Source of the DNA: Gracilaria gracilis
Taxonomy: Eukaryota > Rhodophyta > Florideophyceae > Gracilariales > Gracilariaceae
Length of the DNA: 64,000 nucleotides
Reading direction: 5' to 3'
Assembly: GCA_030374805.1 (NCBI GenBank)
Contig: JARGSG010000231.1
Span: forward strand, 1 to 64,000
This document shows positions 42,646 to 52,764 of the stretch, one piece after another. The number at the start of each line of letters is the position of its first letter. The stretch's first letter is position 1. Below the pieces are notes generated by a model that searched no databases, had not been told where the DNA came from, and worked only from the letters and a program-made list of their open reading frames with translations. Both the position numbers and the translations under genes were made by a program.

Positions 42646-44414
42646 CTTCCCAAACGGTTGGTAATGTATGACAAAGTTGATCCTTAACAAGGAAACTGAA
42701 CGAGATGCGCAGGAACGATTATGATAGCTGTGTCGATGAGGACCGTTTCCTTGAGATAATGAGTGATACACGGGAGTGTGCAATGCCCTAACACCCTAGA
42801 TTAAGGTGCATTCCTGTGAAGCAGAAAGCTTCAAAGTACTAGGGGCAAGGGGTTGAGAGGGTTAACTCTTTACCACTGATGCACCTTGGGAAGCTTCTCA
42901 ATGAACATTCAGTGTTGGCTTCGAAACCAGTTGGGCGTTACGACTCTGCGCCAAGTCGCAGCTCATATATCTGTACAGTAGATACCTTTGGAGATTTTCG
43001 AAGACTGCGTGGAAGGATGGCCACGAAGCAGGCCATATCGAAAGCGGAGAATTGTCAACTGGAATATTAATACCTTGCAGCTGACTTCATTGGCTCGCCC
43101 TCGGAGCTGGGTCTTGCAAGCTTCAAGCCTGGTGAGGACAACAGTACTGTACATTCGGCATCCTTCAATGATTGGGTCACAAGAATCTCGGTGATATCTC
43201 TTTTGATTTATGGTTTTTGGAAATCCTGAAGCCTCCAGCTGCCATAATAAAGAAGAAGAAGAACTTAAACAAGTGTTTAAGTTACGTCCAGTATTAACTA
43301 CCTTCAGCCTTCAGCCTGGAGGTAGTTAGTACTGGACGTAACTTACACAACTTCTTCTTCTTCCTTATTATGCTCAGCCGCCCCTGATTCCGAGGCGGCA
43401 GTAGTTCTATCTAAAGATAGTTCTCTCTCTTAAAGAAGGCCAAAACCCATAATACTGTATACACAAGTTCGATAATGTACAAAAGGCAACTGACTAACAG
43501 TAGCTATGTTCTAGTAACTAGAATGACTTGATCATAATCATGATCAGTCCTGACGACTGAGAAAAGTTGACCATTTTCATATCCACCAACATCATTCGAA
43601 ACGGAGGTGATGACACTCCCCAGCAGCGCATGCAGAAGATAGCAGCGTGCAATGACTCCCTCGTTACCTTCACAACTTGAGGAAATGTCCTTGGGTTGTT
43701 CAAAAACATATCATAGGAATGGGTCATTTTTGCTTGAGAGAGATAATGGTCATCGCCTTGCGTCAGGAGACGTACCGACGGAATAGTTCCGTCTAATGAT
43801 CCATCTCCACTATTTTTCAAAGCTCTGTTCCTTCGAGAATAGATAGATTCCAAAGAGCCTTTCTTGTGCCTCGTCGTGATGTGAAGGGCTCACAATCATT
43901 CGCGCTACAATATATATAACTTCGGGTTGCAGCAAAAAAAGAAGTACAGTCCCTTCGTTAATGAAAAAAAGTACCCCTGACAAGAGCCTTTCATCAGATG
44001 AACCATGGGAAGCTAACGTCCACACTAAAGGAGCATTAGAAACACCGTCTTCCTTCCCAAGTTGAAGAGTAGCGTTTCCCGTTTAAAAAGATGGCTTCTA
44101 CAGTCTCGGTTGAATTCCGCCCATTACCACAAACCAAAATAGAATTGATGCGTAAACACCCTTTCACTTTCGAAGAAATCCCGACAACAGTCCCTAGCTA
44201 CAGTACCGTGTAGCGACGTCTTTCAGAACACTGAAACGGACCCCATTAGCTTGGTGGTCAAAGACGTGGCATCAACAGGTAATTCTCTCGCCCATGGGAA
44301 ATCCATGACGCATCCCAAACCGGTTGCAGACGCCATATACAGAGTACATTTACACTAAGAAAACGCTTCAAAAGATTGTTCGGTTTGAAGACTAATTCTC
44401 TCTTCTTCCAATAT
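42646..44414. other. Intergenic stretch with foldback element
   Basis: About 1.8 kb with no recognisable gene. Minus-strand open frames at 43518-43853 and 43810-44025 have no known features. The foldback at 43243-43372 is listed separately. Confidence 0.45.
43243..43372. mobile_element. Foldback / MITE-like inverted repeat
   Basis: Left arm (about 43243-43308) and right arm (about 43317-43372) are imperfect inverted copies. They begin and end with CATAATAA / TTATTATG, carry GAA triplets facing TTC triplets, then AGTTACGTCCAGTA facing TACTGGACGTAACT. The centre is TTCAGCCTTCAGCCTGG. The arms pair over some 50 bases, giving a long hairpin. Shape fits a small non-autonomous DNA transposon. Confidence 0.75.
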
Positions 44415-45866
44415 TCAGCTTGGCTTAGGGACATTCTCTGAAGTGGTAGTCATCCCACATGAGTTTGCGAGTATTGCTACTGCCGACAAACAACCGCTTA
44501 CTCCAGCTCTTTCCGTTACACCATATTCAAAAGCCTTTCGCTGCACCTCTGTTGACAGAAGGATATCCACAGCCTCCCTGAAATCAGTCAAAGTAGAAGC
44601 GGTCAGTCCCTTCTCTAACAAGGCACCCACGCCAATCCGCTGCACCAAATCACCCCAAAAGTATTGATCCGACATAATTGGAGCAATGGCGATCGGTACA
44701 CCAGCCCGAAGTGCTGCGGAAAGAGTACCTGCTCCGCCGTGACAAATTACGGCCTTGCACTGTGGAAACAACCAGGCATACTGGACGAGTTCCGAAGACC
44801 AAAACACATGTTCTTCGCTCCAAAGACGCAAGTTCTCATCTGTGTCTTGCAAAAAATCCTCTCCTATAGCTGCGGCACCTTTGATCAATACCAAACGCTG
44901 CACATCAGTTTGTTGGAATACGGCTAGCATCTTTCGTAGTGCTGGAGCCTCTCGGCCATGCACTGCTATCGATCCCAACGTTATACACACTGGCTTTTCA
45001 CCCTCATTCAAGAACTGCTTCAGAAGAGGGCAACATGTCTCGGCAGTCCAATCGGGAGGAATAAAACCGTCGGCCAAAGGGGGGACAATATGAATATCGC
45101 TCGACCAATCCGGTGGTGCAGGAATAAATCGCATAGGATATGACTGCAAGACGTGTTGATTCCCTTTTTCCCCGCGATAGATAGATGCAATGTCATCCCT
45201 TGTAAATTCTGGAAGGCCTTCATCTCGTCGAAATGGGTTGATCACCGACAGCGAGCCAGTGTGGAAATCAACTTGTGTTTCATATGTTGAAAGATGAGCT
45301 TCGTGCGCTCGGTACTGGTTCCCCTTGTCGAAGACAGCCGATATTTCGGCAGCAGCGAGTCGGGAGTTAGGAATACTACTAAGATAAAACGGGAAGCTGG
45401 ATGTCGGGGTATTGGGTTGCATATGAAGGAGAATGAATGGAACTTTGGCGCATTCTGCCACCGTACTACCAACAACGCCTCCTAGTGATGTGGTCAGAAT
45501 AAATGACGGGCGTGTTTCTTTGATTAGATCATTCAATATGGGTAGAATAGGTGCGACTACTCGCGTCACGTAACTAGCCAAGCCCGCGCATTGGGCCCGG
45601 ATGATGTCAAAACTCTCCCATCGCAAGAAGCTGAGGACCTTTTCCTTGATTAGATGCCATATGAAAACAAACTTCATCGAATTCAAACTCAAAGGAACTT
45701 CATGAATTATGATTCGATCATCGTTAGGAATCAGACCCCGATACTGCGGTTGAACGCAAAAATGGACCTTATCGAAACGAGGATCGTTCACCAAAGCCAC
45801 CGCCAACGCGGTCAAGGGTTCAGTATCGCCCCGTGACCCAACACAGATTAGGAACGCAGATGTCAT
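44415..45866 (-). CDS. UDP-glycosyltransferase, sterol-glucosyltransferase-like (GT1/GT28)
   Basis: The 483-residue product begins MTSAFLICVGSRGDTEPLTAL, the N-terminal signature of GT1/GT28 enzymes (SRGDVQP in sterol glucosyltransferases). The C-terminal donor domain has ITLGSIAV, then FPQCKAVICHGGAGTLSAALRAGVPIAIAPIMSDQYFWG, the HGGxGT nucleotide-sugar loop followed by the D-Q pair. Such enzymes move glucose from UDP-glucose to sterols or other lipids in the cytosol or at membranes. No pleckstrin, GRAM or signal sequence is seen, so it is a bare catalytic unit. The acceptor is unknown. Start ATG at 45866 and frame are intact. Neighbours are other sugar-related genes on the same strand. Confidence 0.8.
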   Translation of the reverse strand: MTSAFLICVGSRGDTEPLTALAVALVNDPRFDKVHFCVQPQYRGLIPNDDRIIIHEVPLSLNSMKFVFIWHLIKEKVLSFLRWESFDIIRAQCAGLASYVTRVVAPILPILNDLIKETRPSFILTTSLGGVVGSTVAECAKVPFILLHMQPNTPTSSFPFYLSSIPNSRLAAAEISAVFDKGNQYRAHEAHLSTYETQVDFHTGSLSVINPFRRDEGLPEFTRDDIASIYRGEKGNQHVLQSYPMRFIPAPPDWSSDIHIVPPLADGFIPPDWTAETCCPLLKQFLNEGEKPVCITLGSIAVHGREAPALRKMLAVFQQTDVQRLVLIKGAAAIGEDFLQDTDENLRLWSEEHVFWSSELVQYAWLFPQCKAVICHGGAGTLSAALRAGVPIAIAPIMSDQYFWGDLVQRIGVGALLEKGLTASTLTDFREAVDILLSTEVQRKAFEYGVTERAGVSGCLSAVAILANSCGMTTTSENVPKPS

Positions 45867-46831
45867 GAGTTATTGCAAGTCCCGGAGCTAGTGAGGGTCT
45901 TCTGTATAGAGTTTGTCTGATCTCGTTTGACAGGTAAAAAGAGTTCTGCCGTTTGTTGGCAGGCATGGCGAACGAACATGCCAGGGTCTCGGCGAGGGTG
46001 CAAAAGACTCCCTGCTTCGCATCAAAAAACAAACAACTCATCTGCTATTTTCAACGTGCTTCCTTGCTCGGTTCCGCGGAGCAGGGCTCCGCGCTGAATT
46101 TTTGATGCCTGCGTCCCCCTTAGTAAGATTATCTGCAGTTTGCATCAAAGGCTACATATCTGTATCTGTATATCCGTTTTAACACCCACCCAAAATGCTC
46201 TCTTCTGAGTGTGAAAGGAAGGTTTAGATACGTCGCACTCCAGTTTGAACTTTGAAGGTTCTCTTACGAAAACTATACAGAAGCCTGAAACCATACTGAT
46301 GCCGAAGCAGCTCAAGATGCACCGGGAGCGATGGTTTTCAAGTTACTACTTCGGACTACACTATAGAATCTAACGGTTCTGAAAGCACGACAGCTTCACT
46401 CTGTTTCTATCTCGTTCTTTATTTCGGTTGAATGCAAACCTTGTTGCTAGGTTCTTCTAGGACTTACCAGAGACAGTTTTGGAACGATGCACAGAAACAA
46501 AATGTATCTACTGCAGGGGACATTCTGGCTAGATATTGAGTGTAGTTTTACCACTTCTTCGTTCTTTTTGTTTACCGAAGACACTTCTACATACCCAATA
46601 CCTGTAATTCATAAAGTAGCAGCACCATTGTTGCACAAACGATTTGCAATATGTCGATAGATTCAGCTGAACACTTTCTTCACGTTCTGCTTGTATATAA
46701 CTATCAGGGTATCTACATGAGGCGTTCGGACTCGCAATTGAAAGGTGAAGAATTGAGTTTTTGTCCATGTCCTTCTTTTGGATTATGATCAATTACATCA
46801 CCTATACCTTTCTAATTTGGATGATACTAAG
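45867..46831. other. Intergenic, GT to FkbM gene
   Basis: About 965 bp without a supported gene; a minus-strand frame at 46529-46792 has no recognisable content. Confidence 0.45.
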
Positions 46832-47743
46832 TCACTTCTTCTTCCCTGCCCAGTATATCAAATCTCCGCATCTCTTTGATTTCATGTATTCCCTCTTCCA
46901 CTGTTTACCTTCGACTTTTAGGTCTCCATAGCCACCTTTATTCACCGTAATTTCTGGCTTGCAGTACACTCCATATCCGATTCCCTTCATGAAGTCGTAT
47001 ACTGCAAAGGGGGCAAATCCATTGTTTTTCAAGAGACGTTTGTCGTGTTCCGCAAAGACAAGGAGCCCTTCATCTCGATGCGTCGTCAAGAAATCTTTCA
47101 TTCCTTCCAACACCCTCGGTTCATTTCCTTGCGTATCAATTTTGACAATCTGGGGTTTACGTTGATCCTTTAGTTCTTGCACCATTCCATCAATCACTTT
47201 GTCCCCTTCATTTAATTGAACGACCAGGGCTTCCACTGGTTGTTCCCCAATATTCGCAGTACTAGCGCTTTTCGATAACGCAGCATTATCTGCACGTTTT
47301 GGAGGAACGTAAATCTTCATAGGTTTGTTGACATTGGAAAATGCTAGTTCTCGAAATGCAATTCTCTTCTCTTGCAATGCATTACCCATGAGTCGTACAT
47401 CTTTCATAAACCGCCGAGCATTCACTGGTACAGGTTCAACGGACAAGGTAGAGTGTGATACATTCAAGCAGTAGAGCGTCGTGAGGGATACGATACCTAC
47501 GTTAGTCCCAACATCGAGCAAGGTGATCGGCTTCTCGAAGAGGGAAAGTATGTTCGTCATGTCATGGATTCGGTTTCCGTGTAACTGCTTGTTGCAAAAG
47601 TTTCGTCTTCGGGCATCATCCACTTCCAGTACTTTTTCAGTGCGAAGTTCTTGACGAAAGAAAGCCAAAAGGAACGCGGTTGAGAGCGCAAGAATAAGGA
47701 GGATCACGGTTCTCGTGGGGATTCTGGTTCTTTTGGGATTCAT
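46832..47743 (-). CDS. FkbM-family methyltransferase with N-terminal membrane anchor
   Basis: The 303-residue product has a short basic cytosolic tail (MNPKRTRIPTR), one hydrophobic segment (VILLILALSTAFLLAFF) and a lumenal-side methyltransferase domain, the layout of Golgi type II enzymes. SAM-binding motif I is ITLLDVGTNVGIVSL; then LSVEPVPVNARRF, VVQLNEGDKVIDGM and PQIVKIDTQGNEPRVLEGM, the last being the FkbM signature (KIDxxGxE). FkbM enzymes usually O-methylate sugars or polyketides. In a red alga, Golgi methylation of sulfated galactans is a fair guess, not shown. A broken second copy lies 1.1 kb upstream on the same strand. Confidence 0.8.
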   Translation of the reverse strand: MNPKRTRIPTRTVILLILALSTAFLLAFFRQELRTEKVLEVDDARRRNFCNKQLHGNRIHDMTNILSLFEKPITLLDVGTNVGIVSLTTLYCLNVSHSTLSVEPVPVNARRFMKDVRLMGNALQEKRIAFRELAFSNVNKPMKIYVPPKRADNAALSKSASTANIGEQPVEALVVQLNEGDKVIDGMVQELKDQRKPQIVKIDTQGNEPRVLEGMKDFLTTHRDEGLLVFAEHDKRLLKNNGFAPFAVYDFMKGIGYGVYCKPEITVNKGGYGDLKVEGKQWKREYMKSKRCGDLIYWAGKKK

Positions 47744-48884
47744 AATAATGTGCGTCTCGTGAGAAACAGTGAATTATGTTCCCTCGATTTCGTCTGATAA
47801 GAGCGGGGTTCGAGAGTTACTATTACCCTTCAGAGACAGAAGGTATCAGCCAAGGCTAAAGCTAAGTTTAGGCAGAATTTGTGCTGAAATCCACTTAGAC
47901 CGTCAAAGAAACAGTAAAACATGTACCCTTGGTTGGGTACGAAAGGTCATTACCTTTCTCATTTCTCAAAATGACAACAACCCTACCCTTGCAGCGCTAT
48001 ACACTCAGCTTATGCAGGACGACAGCGTTCGTGATCTGCTCTTATTTGGGGCCCAAACCAGTGTCTCGGTAACTCGAAATTTGTGGAAGCACTGGATCAC
48101 CGGGCCAAGGCATGGCACCACTCCTTATCAAGCTATCTTCCCATAGACTGCTCTGGGGTACGAGACTCCGTCAGATACTTCGATACTTTGTGCTGATTCA
48201 CGATAATGCATTCCATGGTACAGTTAGGCTAACCAATGACGGGGAGTCAATGACAGGGAGTCAATGACGCGGAGACACCAAGTTATGATTAAGCTAGTGC
48301 ACTCATAAACGAGAGGATGACGCAAAGTCATTGGTTGGATAGTCTTCAGCTGGAACGATCGAGTGCTGCTAGCAGGCTGCTAGTGTTGTGTCTGCATAAG
48401 CATCTGCTGCTCCTTGTACACCGGAGGGGCAAACGATCACCGCTCAGTTCCTACCGTTGTTACCAGCTGTTTTCCTTTGTTACATCTGCTCGTTACCAAA
48501 TAGTTCTTTCTTGTTTGTATACTACACTTTCATATAACCATCCTTATACGGAGCATTGATATACATTTAGGAAACGCTTGCATGGAATGCGTTGATTGCC
48601 TGCCCTCCTCCGTTTTGCGATGTGCCTAGCATTTAGCTTTCGGTAAACTCAGACACATGAGCCAAAGTCTCTTTCTCGTGGTATTAAGAATACAACTTTA
48701 ATAGACGGGTTCTCTCCATCCAAAAATATTTCCCGAAATGATCTGGCTCCGACTCAAAAAGAAAGTCTTCATCCATCTTCCAGTGATGAAAGCTGACGGT
48801 CTCAGATGCTGTGCGAAAGTAGAATTTTGCAGGATGTGGCAGCGTAACGAAGGTACGGTTTTAACCCGTTTTATAATGCTTGGG
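47744..48884. other. Intergenic between FkbM gene and its decayed copy
   Basis: About 1.1 kb. Contains three imperfect 14-bp units (48238-48279) and a small element with 10-bp terminal inverted repeats (48231-48336). A plus-strand frame at 47769-48146 is not recognised. Confidence 0.45.
48231..48336. repeat. 106-bp segment with 10-bp terminal inverted repeats and internal 14-bp repeats
   Basis: AACCAATGAC at 48231-48240 is matched by its reverse complement GTCATTGGTT at 48327-48336. Inside, GACGGGGAGTCAAT (48238) is followed by GACAGGGAGTCAAT (48252) and a partial third unit (48266). Confidence 0.6.
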
Positions 48885-49304
48885 TTACGAAAGGTACTTC
48901 TTACCAGCCCAATACACTAAATTTTCACAACGTTGAGAGCTCAATTGATCCCTGGTCTATTCCGTGCCCTCTACCTACAATTCTCCCCGTCCGTAATAAA
49001 TCACCGTGATTTCTGGCGTACAATATACATTGTACCCAAGGGGTTTCGTGAAATCATATACGGGAAACGCGCCATATCCGCTAGTCTTCAACAGGGCTTT
49101 GTCATGTTCTGCTAGGAGCCCATCATCTCGGCATTTTATCAAGAAGTTCTTCATACATTGTATTACCCGAAGTTCCTGAACGCATTTCTGTCTAACGAAA
49201 GGGTCATAACGTTCGAAGAACAGTGTTACCGCGCTAAAGCTTTCCCTTATCAGAACGCTACTATCTACTGGTGTCTTACCGTTGTAAAAGGGTAAAGGGT
49301 ACAA
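48885..49304 (-). pseudogene. Decayed FkbM methyltransferase copy (C-terminal part)
   Basis: The C-terminal third of the neighbouring FkbM gene is recognisable: RVIQCMKNFLIKCRDDGLL, AEHDKALLKTSGY, FPVYDFTKPLGYNVYC and PEITV align with the intact copy, then an in-frame stop after GRGEL. The text goes on as VEGTE and SQRCENLVYWAGKK before a final stop at 48885, matching the intact end RCGDLIYWAGKK. The SAM-binding half is missing or unrecognisable. It is a degenerate tandem duplicate on the same strand. Confidence 0.85.
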
Positions 49305-49570
49305 CGATAGGTGAAAAAATAGATTAATTTTTTTCGGAGCTTGTCAAGGGCAAGCCGGCTAACCTTACGGATTTGCTTGGATTTGTGTCATCTTCGAACG
49401 AAATTGCTTTCGTTCGTTGAACACGCGGCGAACTTGCTCAAGTTAGGTTGCGCGCAGACGTGCCTGGCACGCATTTCGCCGAAGAACAAACTGTCCTGAC
49501 GAAGAACGCCTTTCTACCGGACGGCAGCTTGTTCCTCTCTACGCGCCCTTCTTTCCAGCGCAAGACAACT

Positions 49571-51532
49571 ATGCCTCGGAAGCGGCGCAAGAACACTCCA
49601 GTGGACCCTAGTTCAAGTATTGAAGAATCAAAAGCTAACTCCGAAGGAAAGGATATCCTTGCAATTAACAAGCAGTTTGCAGACAAATATGAAGCATCCA
49701 AACGACGCCATCTTCTGAGCAATGGTTCAGCGGCCTTACAGGAATCGTCAGATGAATCGTCATCTTCTTCAGAGGAGGAAGATGAACTTGGCGAGCTTCT
49801 CACAAAAGGGATTGACAAGCGATTTAGAGACACGCTAGAGGCCATTCGGAGCAAGGACCCGCGCATCTATGACAAGGACACAACGTTTTTTGAGCCCCAA
49901 AATGAGGACGAAGAGGAGGACGAAAACTCCCAAAGTTCTATTGACAGCGACGATGAACCTGTTGCCGGATGGGATTCTATAGCAGAGGCTGCGAAGAAGG
50001 ACGCTCAAAAGCTTACTCTCAAAGATTATGTAAGAGAGAACTTGTTGAAGGATGGTCGACTTTCGGACAGCGATACCGATGGGGAAAGCGATGCTGCTGA
50101 GGACAACCAAACAAATGCGACTACCGCTCATGAGAACCCTTCCGATGAGAAACCAGAGCAAACAAAGCGAATAAAGGAAAGTACTCAAACTGGTTCTAAT
50201 TTGCTGGAGAGCGAATCAGAAGAGGAGGAAGACTTCTTTACAAGGAAGGAGAAAACCTCGGCCGAAATAGAGGAGGAAAACAAAGAGTTCGACAAGTTTC
50301 TCAAAAAGCAAAGCATCAAGCGTGCTCAACAAACCGGGGACGAATTACTACTGCATTCCTATCTTGAGAAAGAAAGCCCGAATGAGAAAGAAAGGTTCCT
50401 TCGTGACTTTGTTTTGAATAATGGGTGGTTGGATAAGAACGCTGTGGATGCACCGGGGGCAAATGATTATAGTATTGAGGTTGATCTCCCGAATCAAGAA
50501 GGCGATGAAACTGACGAGGATGAAGGCTTTGATGAAAAGAACGACGAATTTGAGGCCAAGTACAACTTCCGTTTTGAGGATCCTGAAGGTTCAAATGTTG
50601 TGTCTTATGCTCGAAAGATTCCAGACTCAATCAGACGTCCAGATGAAAGGCGAAAGAAAGCTAGAGAAGCTCGTCGACTGCGAAAGCAACAAGAGAAGGC
50701 CGCCAAGATCGAAGACATTAAACGTCTGAAGAATCTCAAGAAGAAAGAGATTCAAACTCGTCTATTAGCGATACAGGAAGCTGCCGGGGATGAAATGGAT
50801 ATCACTGGGTTTGATCTGGATGGAGACTTTGATCCTGATGAGTTTAACAAGCAAATGGAAAGCAAGTTTGGAGATGAGTATTATTCTCGAGAAGACAAAC
50901 ACATGAAGAAACATGAAAACCTTGAAAGCAGCGATATTCGAAAGAGGGATGCAATCGCCGAGCATGGCAATGTGCCCGAGGATATTCAAGACGATGTGAG
51001 CCGGATGATCGATGAGTACTATAATCTTAACTATGAAGATATTGTCGGTGGGGTTCCTGTGCGTTTTAAATACAAGAAAGTGGCGCCAGAGTCATTCAAT
51101 CTGACAGCTGAGGAAATATTGAAAAAGGACGACAAGGAATTGAATTCTATCGTCTCACTGAAATATCTTGCTCCGTATAGGTCCGAACGAGAGGTTAAAA
51201 AGAAAGCTTGGAGAGCTGCTTCTATTCTGAAAACGAAGCGAAACGTCAAGCAAAGCCAAGATACCGAGGGGAATGGGACAGCTTCTGCGGGAGACAATGA
51301 AGGAACAAGTCAAGGCGAATCGAACAAGAAGAAGCGAAAGAGGGGAAGGACTAGCAAACAAGTAGACATGAAGCAATCCGAAGAGGTTGATGGGTGGGAT
51401 GAAGTAATTGTTGACGTCCCGACAGTGCAAGAGCAGGAAGAAACGAAATTGGATAATACCAATGGAACAAGTACCAGCAGACCGAAACGGAAGCGAAAGA
51501 AGAAGCGAAAGGGGTCCGTGGCAGCCGCATAA
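49571..51532 (+). CDS. KRI1: KRI1 ribosome-biogenesis protein
   Basis: The 653-residue product is highly acidic and Lys-rich. It carries KRI1 landmarks: a Ser/Glu-rich early region (ESSDESSSSSEEEDELGELL), DPRIYDKDTTFF, EKERFLRDFVLNNGW, FEAKYNFRFEDPEG, then IDEYYNLNYEDIVGGVPVRFKYKKV, FNLTAEEILKKDDKELN and LKYLAPYR. The C-terminus has two Lys/Arg clusters (KKKRKRGR, KRKRKKKRKG) for nucleolar import. KRI1 works with Krr1 in 40S subunit assembly. The ATG at 49571 (MPRKRRKN) gives the family-like start; an in-frame non-ATG extension to 49448 is not needed. Single exon, complete. Confidence 0.9.
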   Translation: MPRKRRKNTPVDPSSSIEESKANSEGKDILAINKQFADKYEASKRRHLLSNGSAALQESSDESSSSSEEEDELGELLTKGIDKRFRDTLEAIRSKDPRIYDKDTTFFEPQNEDEEEDENSQSSIDSDDEPVAGWDSIAEAAKKDAQKLTLKDYVRENLLKDGRLSDSDTDGESDAAEDNQTNATTAHENPSDEKPEQTKRIKESTQTGSNLLESESEEEEDFFTRKEKTSAEIEEENKEFDKFLKKQSIKRAQQTGDELLLHSYLEKESPNEKERFLRDFVLNNGWLDKNAVDAPGANDYSIEVDLPNQEGDETDEDEGFDEKNDEFEAKYNFRFEDPEGSNVVSYARKIPDSIRRPDERRKKAREARRLRKQQEKAAKIEDIKRLKNLKKKEIQTRLLAIQEAAGDEMDITGFDLDGDFDPDEFNKQMESKFGDEYYSREDKHMKKHENLESSDIRKRDAIAEHGNVPEDIQDDVSRMIDEYYNLNYEDIVGGVPVRFKYKKVAPESFNLTAEEILKKDDKELNSIVSLKYLAPYRSEREVKKKAWRAASILKTKRNVKQSQDTEGNGTASAGDNEGTSQGESNKKKRKRGRTSKQVDMKQSEEVDGWDEVIVDVPTVQEQEETKLDNTNGTSTSRPKRKRKKKRKGSVAAA

Positions 51533-51834
51533 CGTTTTGGAAGAACGAGAGAGAGAGAAGATAATTTGTTCCTCAGGAATGTCTGTCGCCCCGATATTAC
51601 GCCCCTCATTCTTTGATGGAAGTCGCGGTGCAGATCAATACTTGTTTCAACTGCTTCGTGTCAGCGCTCTACAACAAATCACACACCCCTTGTTTTACAG
51701 AAAGATACAATCGCTTACCAAAGGTAGCTTCAATTTATAAATGACGTGGGTGAGCAAAATAGTAAACTCCGGTAGGACAAAGGGAGAATAATGATCATCT
51801 TTGCCTGAGGCGCTTGAACGACTAACTTTCATAT
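51533..51834. other. Convergent 3' flanks of KRI1 and the lipase-like gene
   Basis: About 300 bp, no gene seen. Confidence 0.5.
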
Positions 51835-52764
51835 TCAAGTTTCGATGTGCTCCTTGAGCCACTTCATACCTTCCGCAACAGCCGGCTCACAGCCGCTTTG
51901 AGTGAAGACCTCATGGCCGCTATCACAAACATGCATCTTCTTATCTGCGCACTGAATTCGTTCCACAAATTGCTTGATACCCTCGGGTGACACAACAAAA
52001 TCATCTTTGCCAACGAAGATAATCATGTGTCTGAACTTGAGAGACTCAGCCTCCTCATCAATCTCCTTGTAAACTCGAAGGAATTCCATTCCGACCTTCA
52101 CACGCAGCTTTCCGCGATACAAAAGTCCATCCTTTGAAACGGCATCTCGAATGACAGGATCCGGCGATGGCGGGAGCTTGAGGACCGGTAACATTGGCAC
52201 TAAGAAACCAAGAATTGGTCTAATAGTGTAAAGGAACTGTCCATACGCCCCAAACATGTCATCTGGCGGCCTTACCGCGGGCGAGAGCAGAACTACGCCG
52301 TCAACGAGATCTGGACGCTTTTTGCAGATGAGAATCGTAGTGGTTCCCCCCATGGACATGCCCATGATAAAGGTCTTCTTGCCTTTTAGATCCTCCCTGT
52401 TCTTAAACGATGAAATGACGTCAATAGCAGCGTCCCTTACGTGATCAAATGACTCAAAGTAACCATGTAGTCCGGAAGACCTCCCATGTCCCGGGTGATC
52501 GTGTCCAACCACAATAAGGCCTAAATTGAGTAGTTTCTCGACTTGAGAGCCCTTCAACAGAGTGCGATAGTTGTTTTCATCTGGTGCAAGCCACTCAAAC
52601 AAAGTGTGGCCTAAAATACCGTGGAGCAAGAACACAACGCCTTTCGCCTCCGCAATTCCGCATTTTGGTTCCCAGATATACGTTGCGATTTTGAATCCAT
52701 TGGAGACTTCGACTTCCCCTTGTCGGTGCCCTCCAAGCTTGTCAACTGGGTCTGGGCTAGCCAT
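51835..52764 (-). CDS. Monoglyceride-lipase-like alpha/beta hydrolase
   Basis: The 309-residue product has an alpha/beta hydrolase fold of the lysophospholipase/monoacylglycerol-lipase type: VVFLLHGILGH (oxyanion side), VVGHDHPGHGRSSG, the nucleophile elbow FIMGMSMGGTT, the Asp in IIFVGKDDFVVSPEG and the His in CDSGHEVFTQ. All three catalytic residues are there. It likely splits monoacylglycerols or lysophospholipids; there is no signal peptide, so a cytosolic or membrane-surface site is expected. Substrate is not fixed. ATG at 52764 (MASPDPVDKLGG), single exon. Confidence 0.82.
   Translation of the reverse strand: MASPDPVDKLGGHRQGEVEVSNGFKIATYIWEPKCGIAEAKGVVFLLHGILGHTLFEWLAPDENNYRTLLKGSQVEKLLNLGLIVVGHDHPGHGRSSGLHGYFESFDHVRDAAIDVISSFKNREDLKGKKTFIMGMSMGGTTTILICKKRPDLVDGVVLLSPAVRPPDDMFGAYGQFLYTIRPILGFLVPMLPVLKLPPSPDPVIRDAVSKDGLLYRGKLRVKVGMEFLRVYKEIDEEAESLKFRHMIIFVGKDDFVVSPEGIKQFVERIQCADKKMHVCDSGHEVFTQSGCEPAVAEGMKWLKEHIET

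Noticed and set aside
47769..48146. 125-codon frame between FkbM copies, possible transposase piece.
   Set aside because: No transposase motif or homologous text that I can name.
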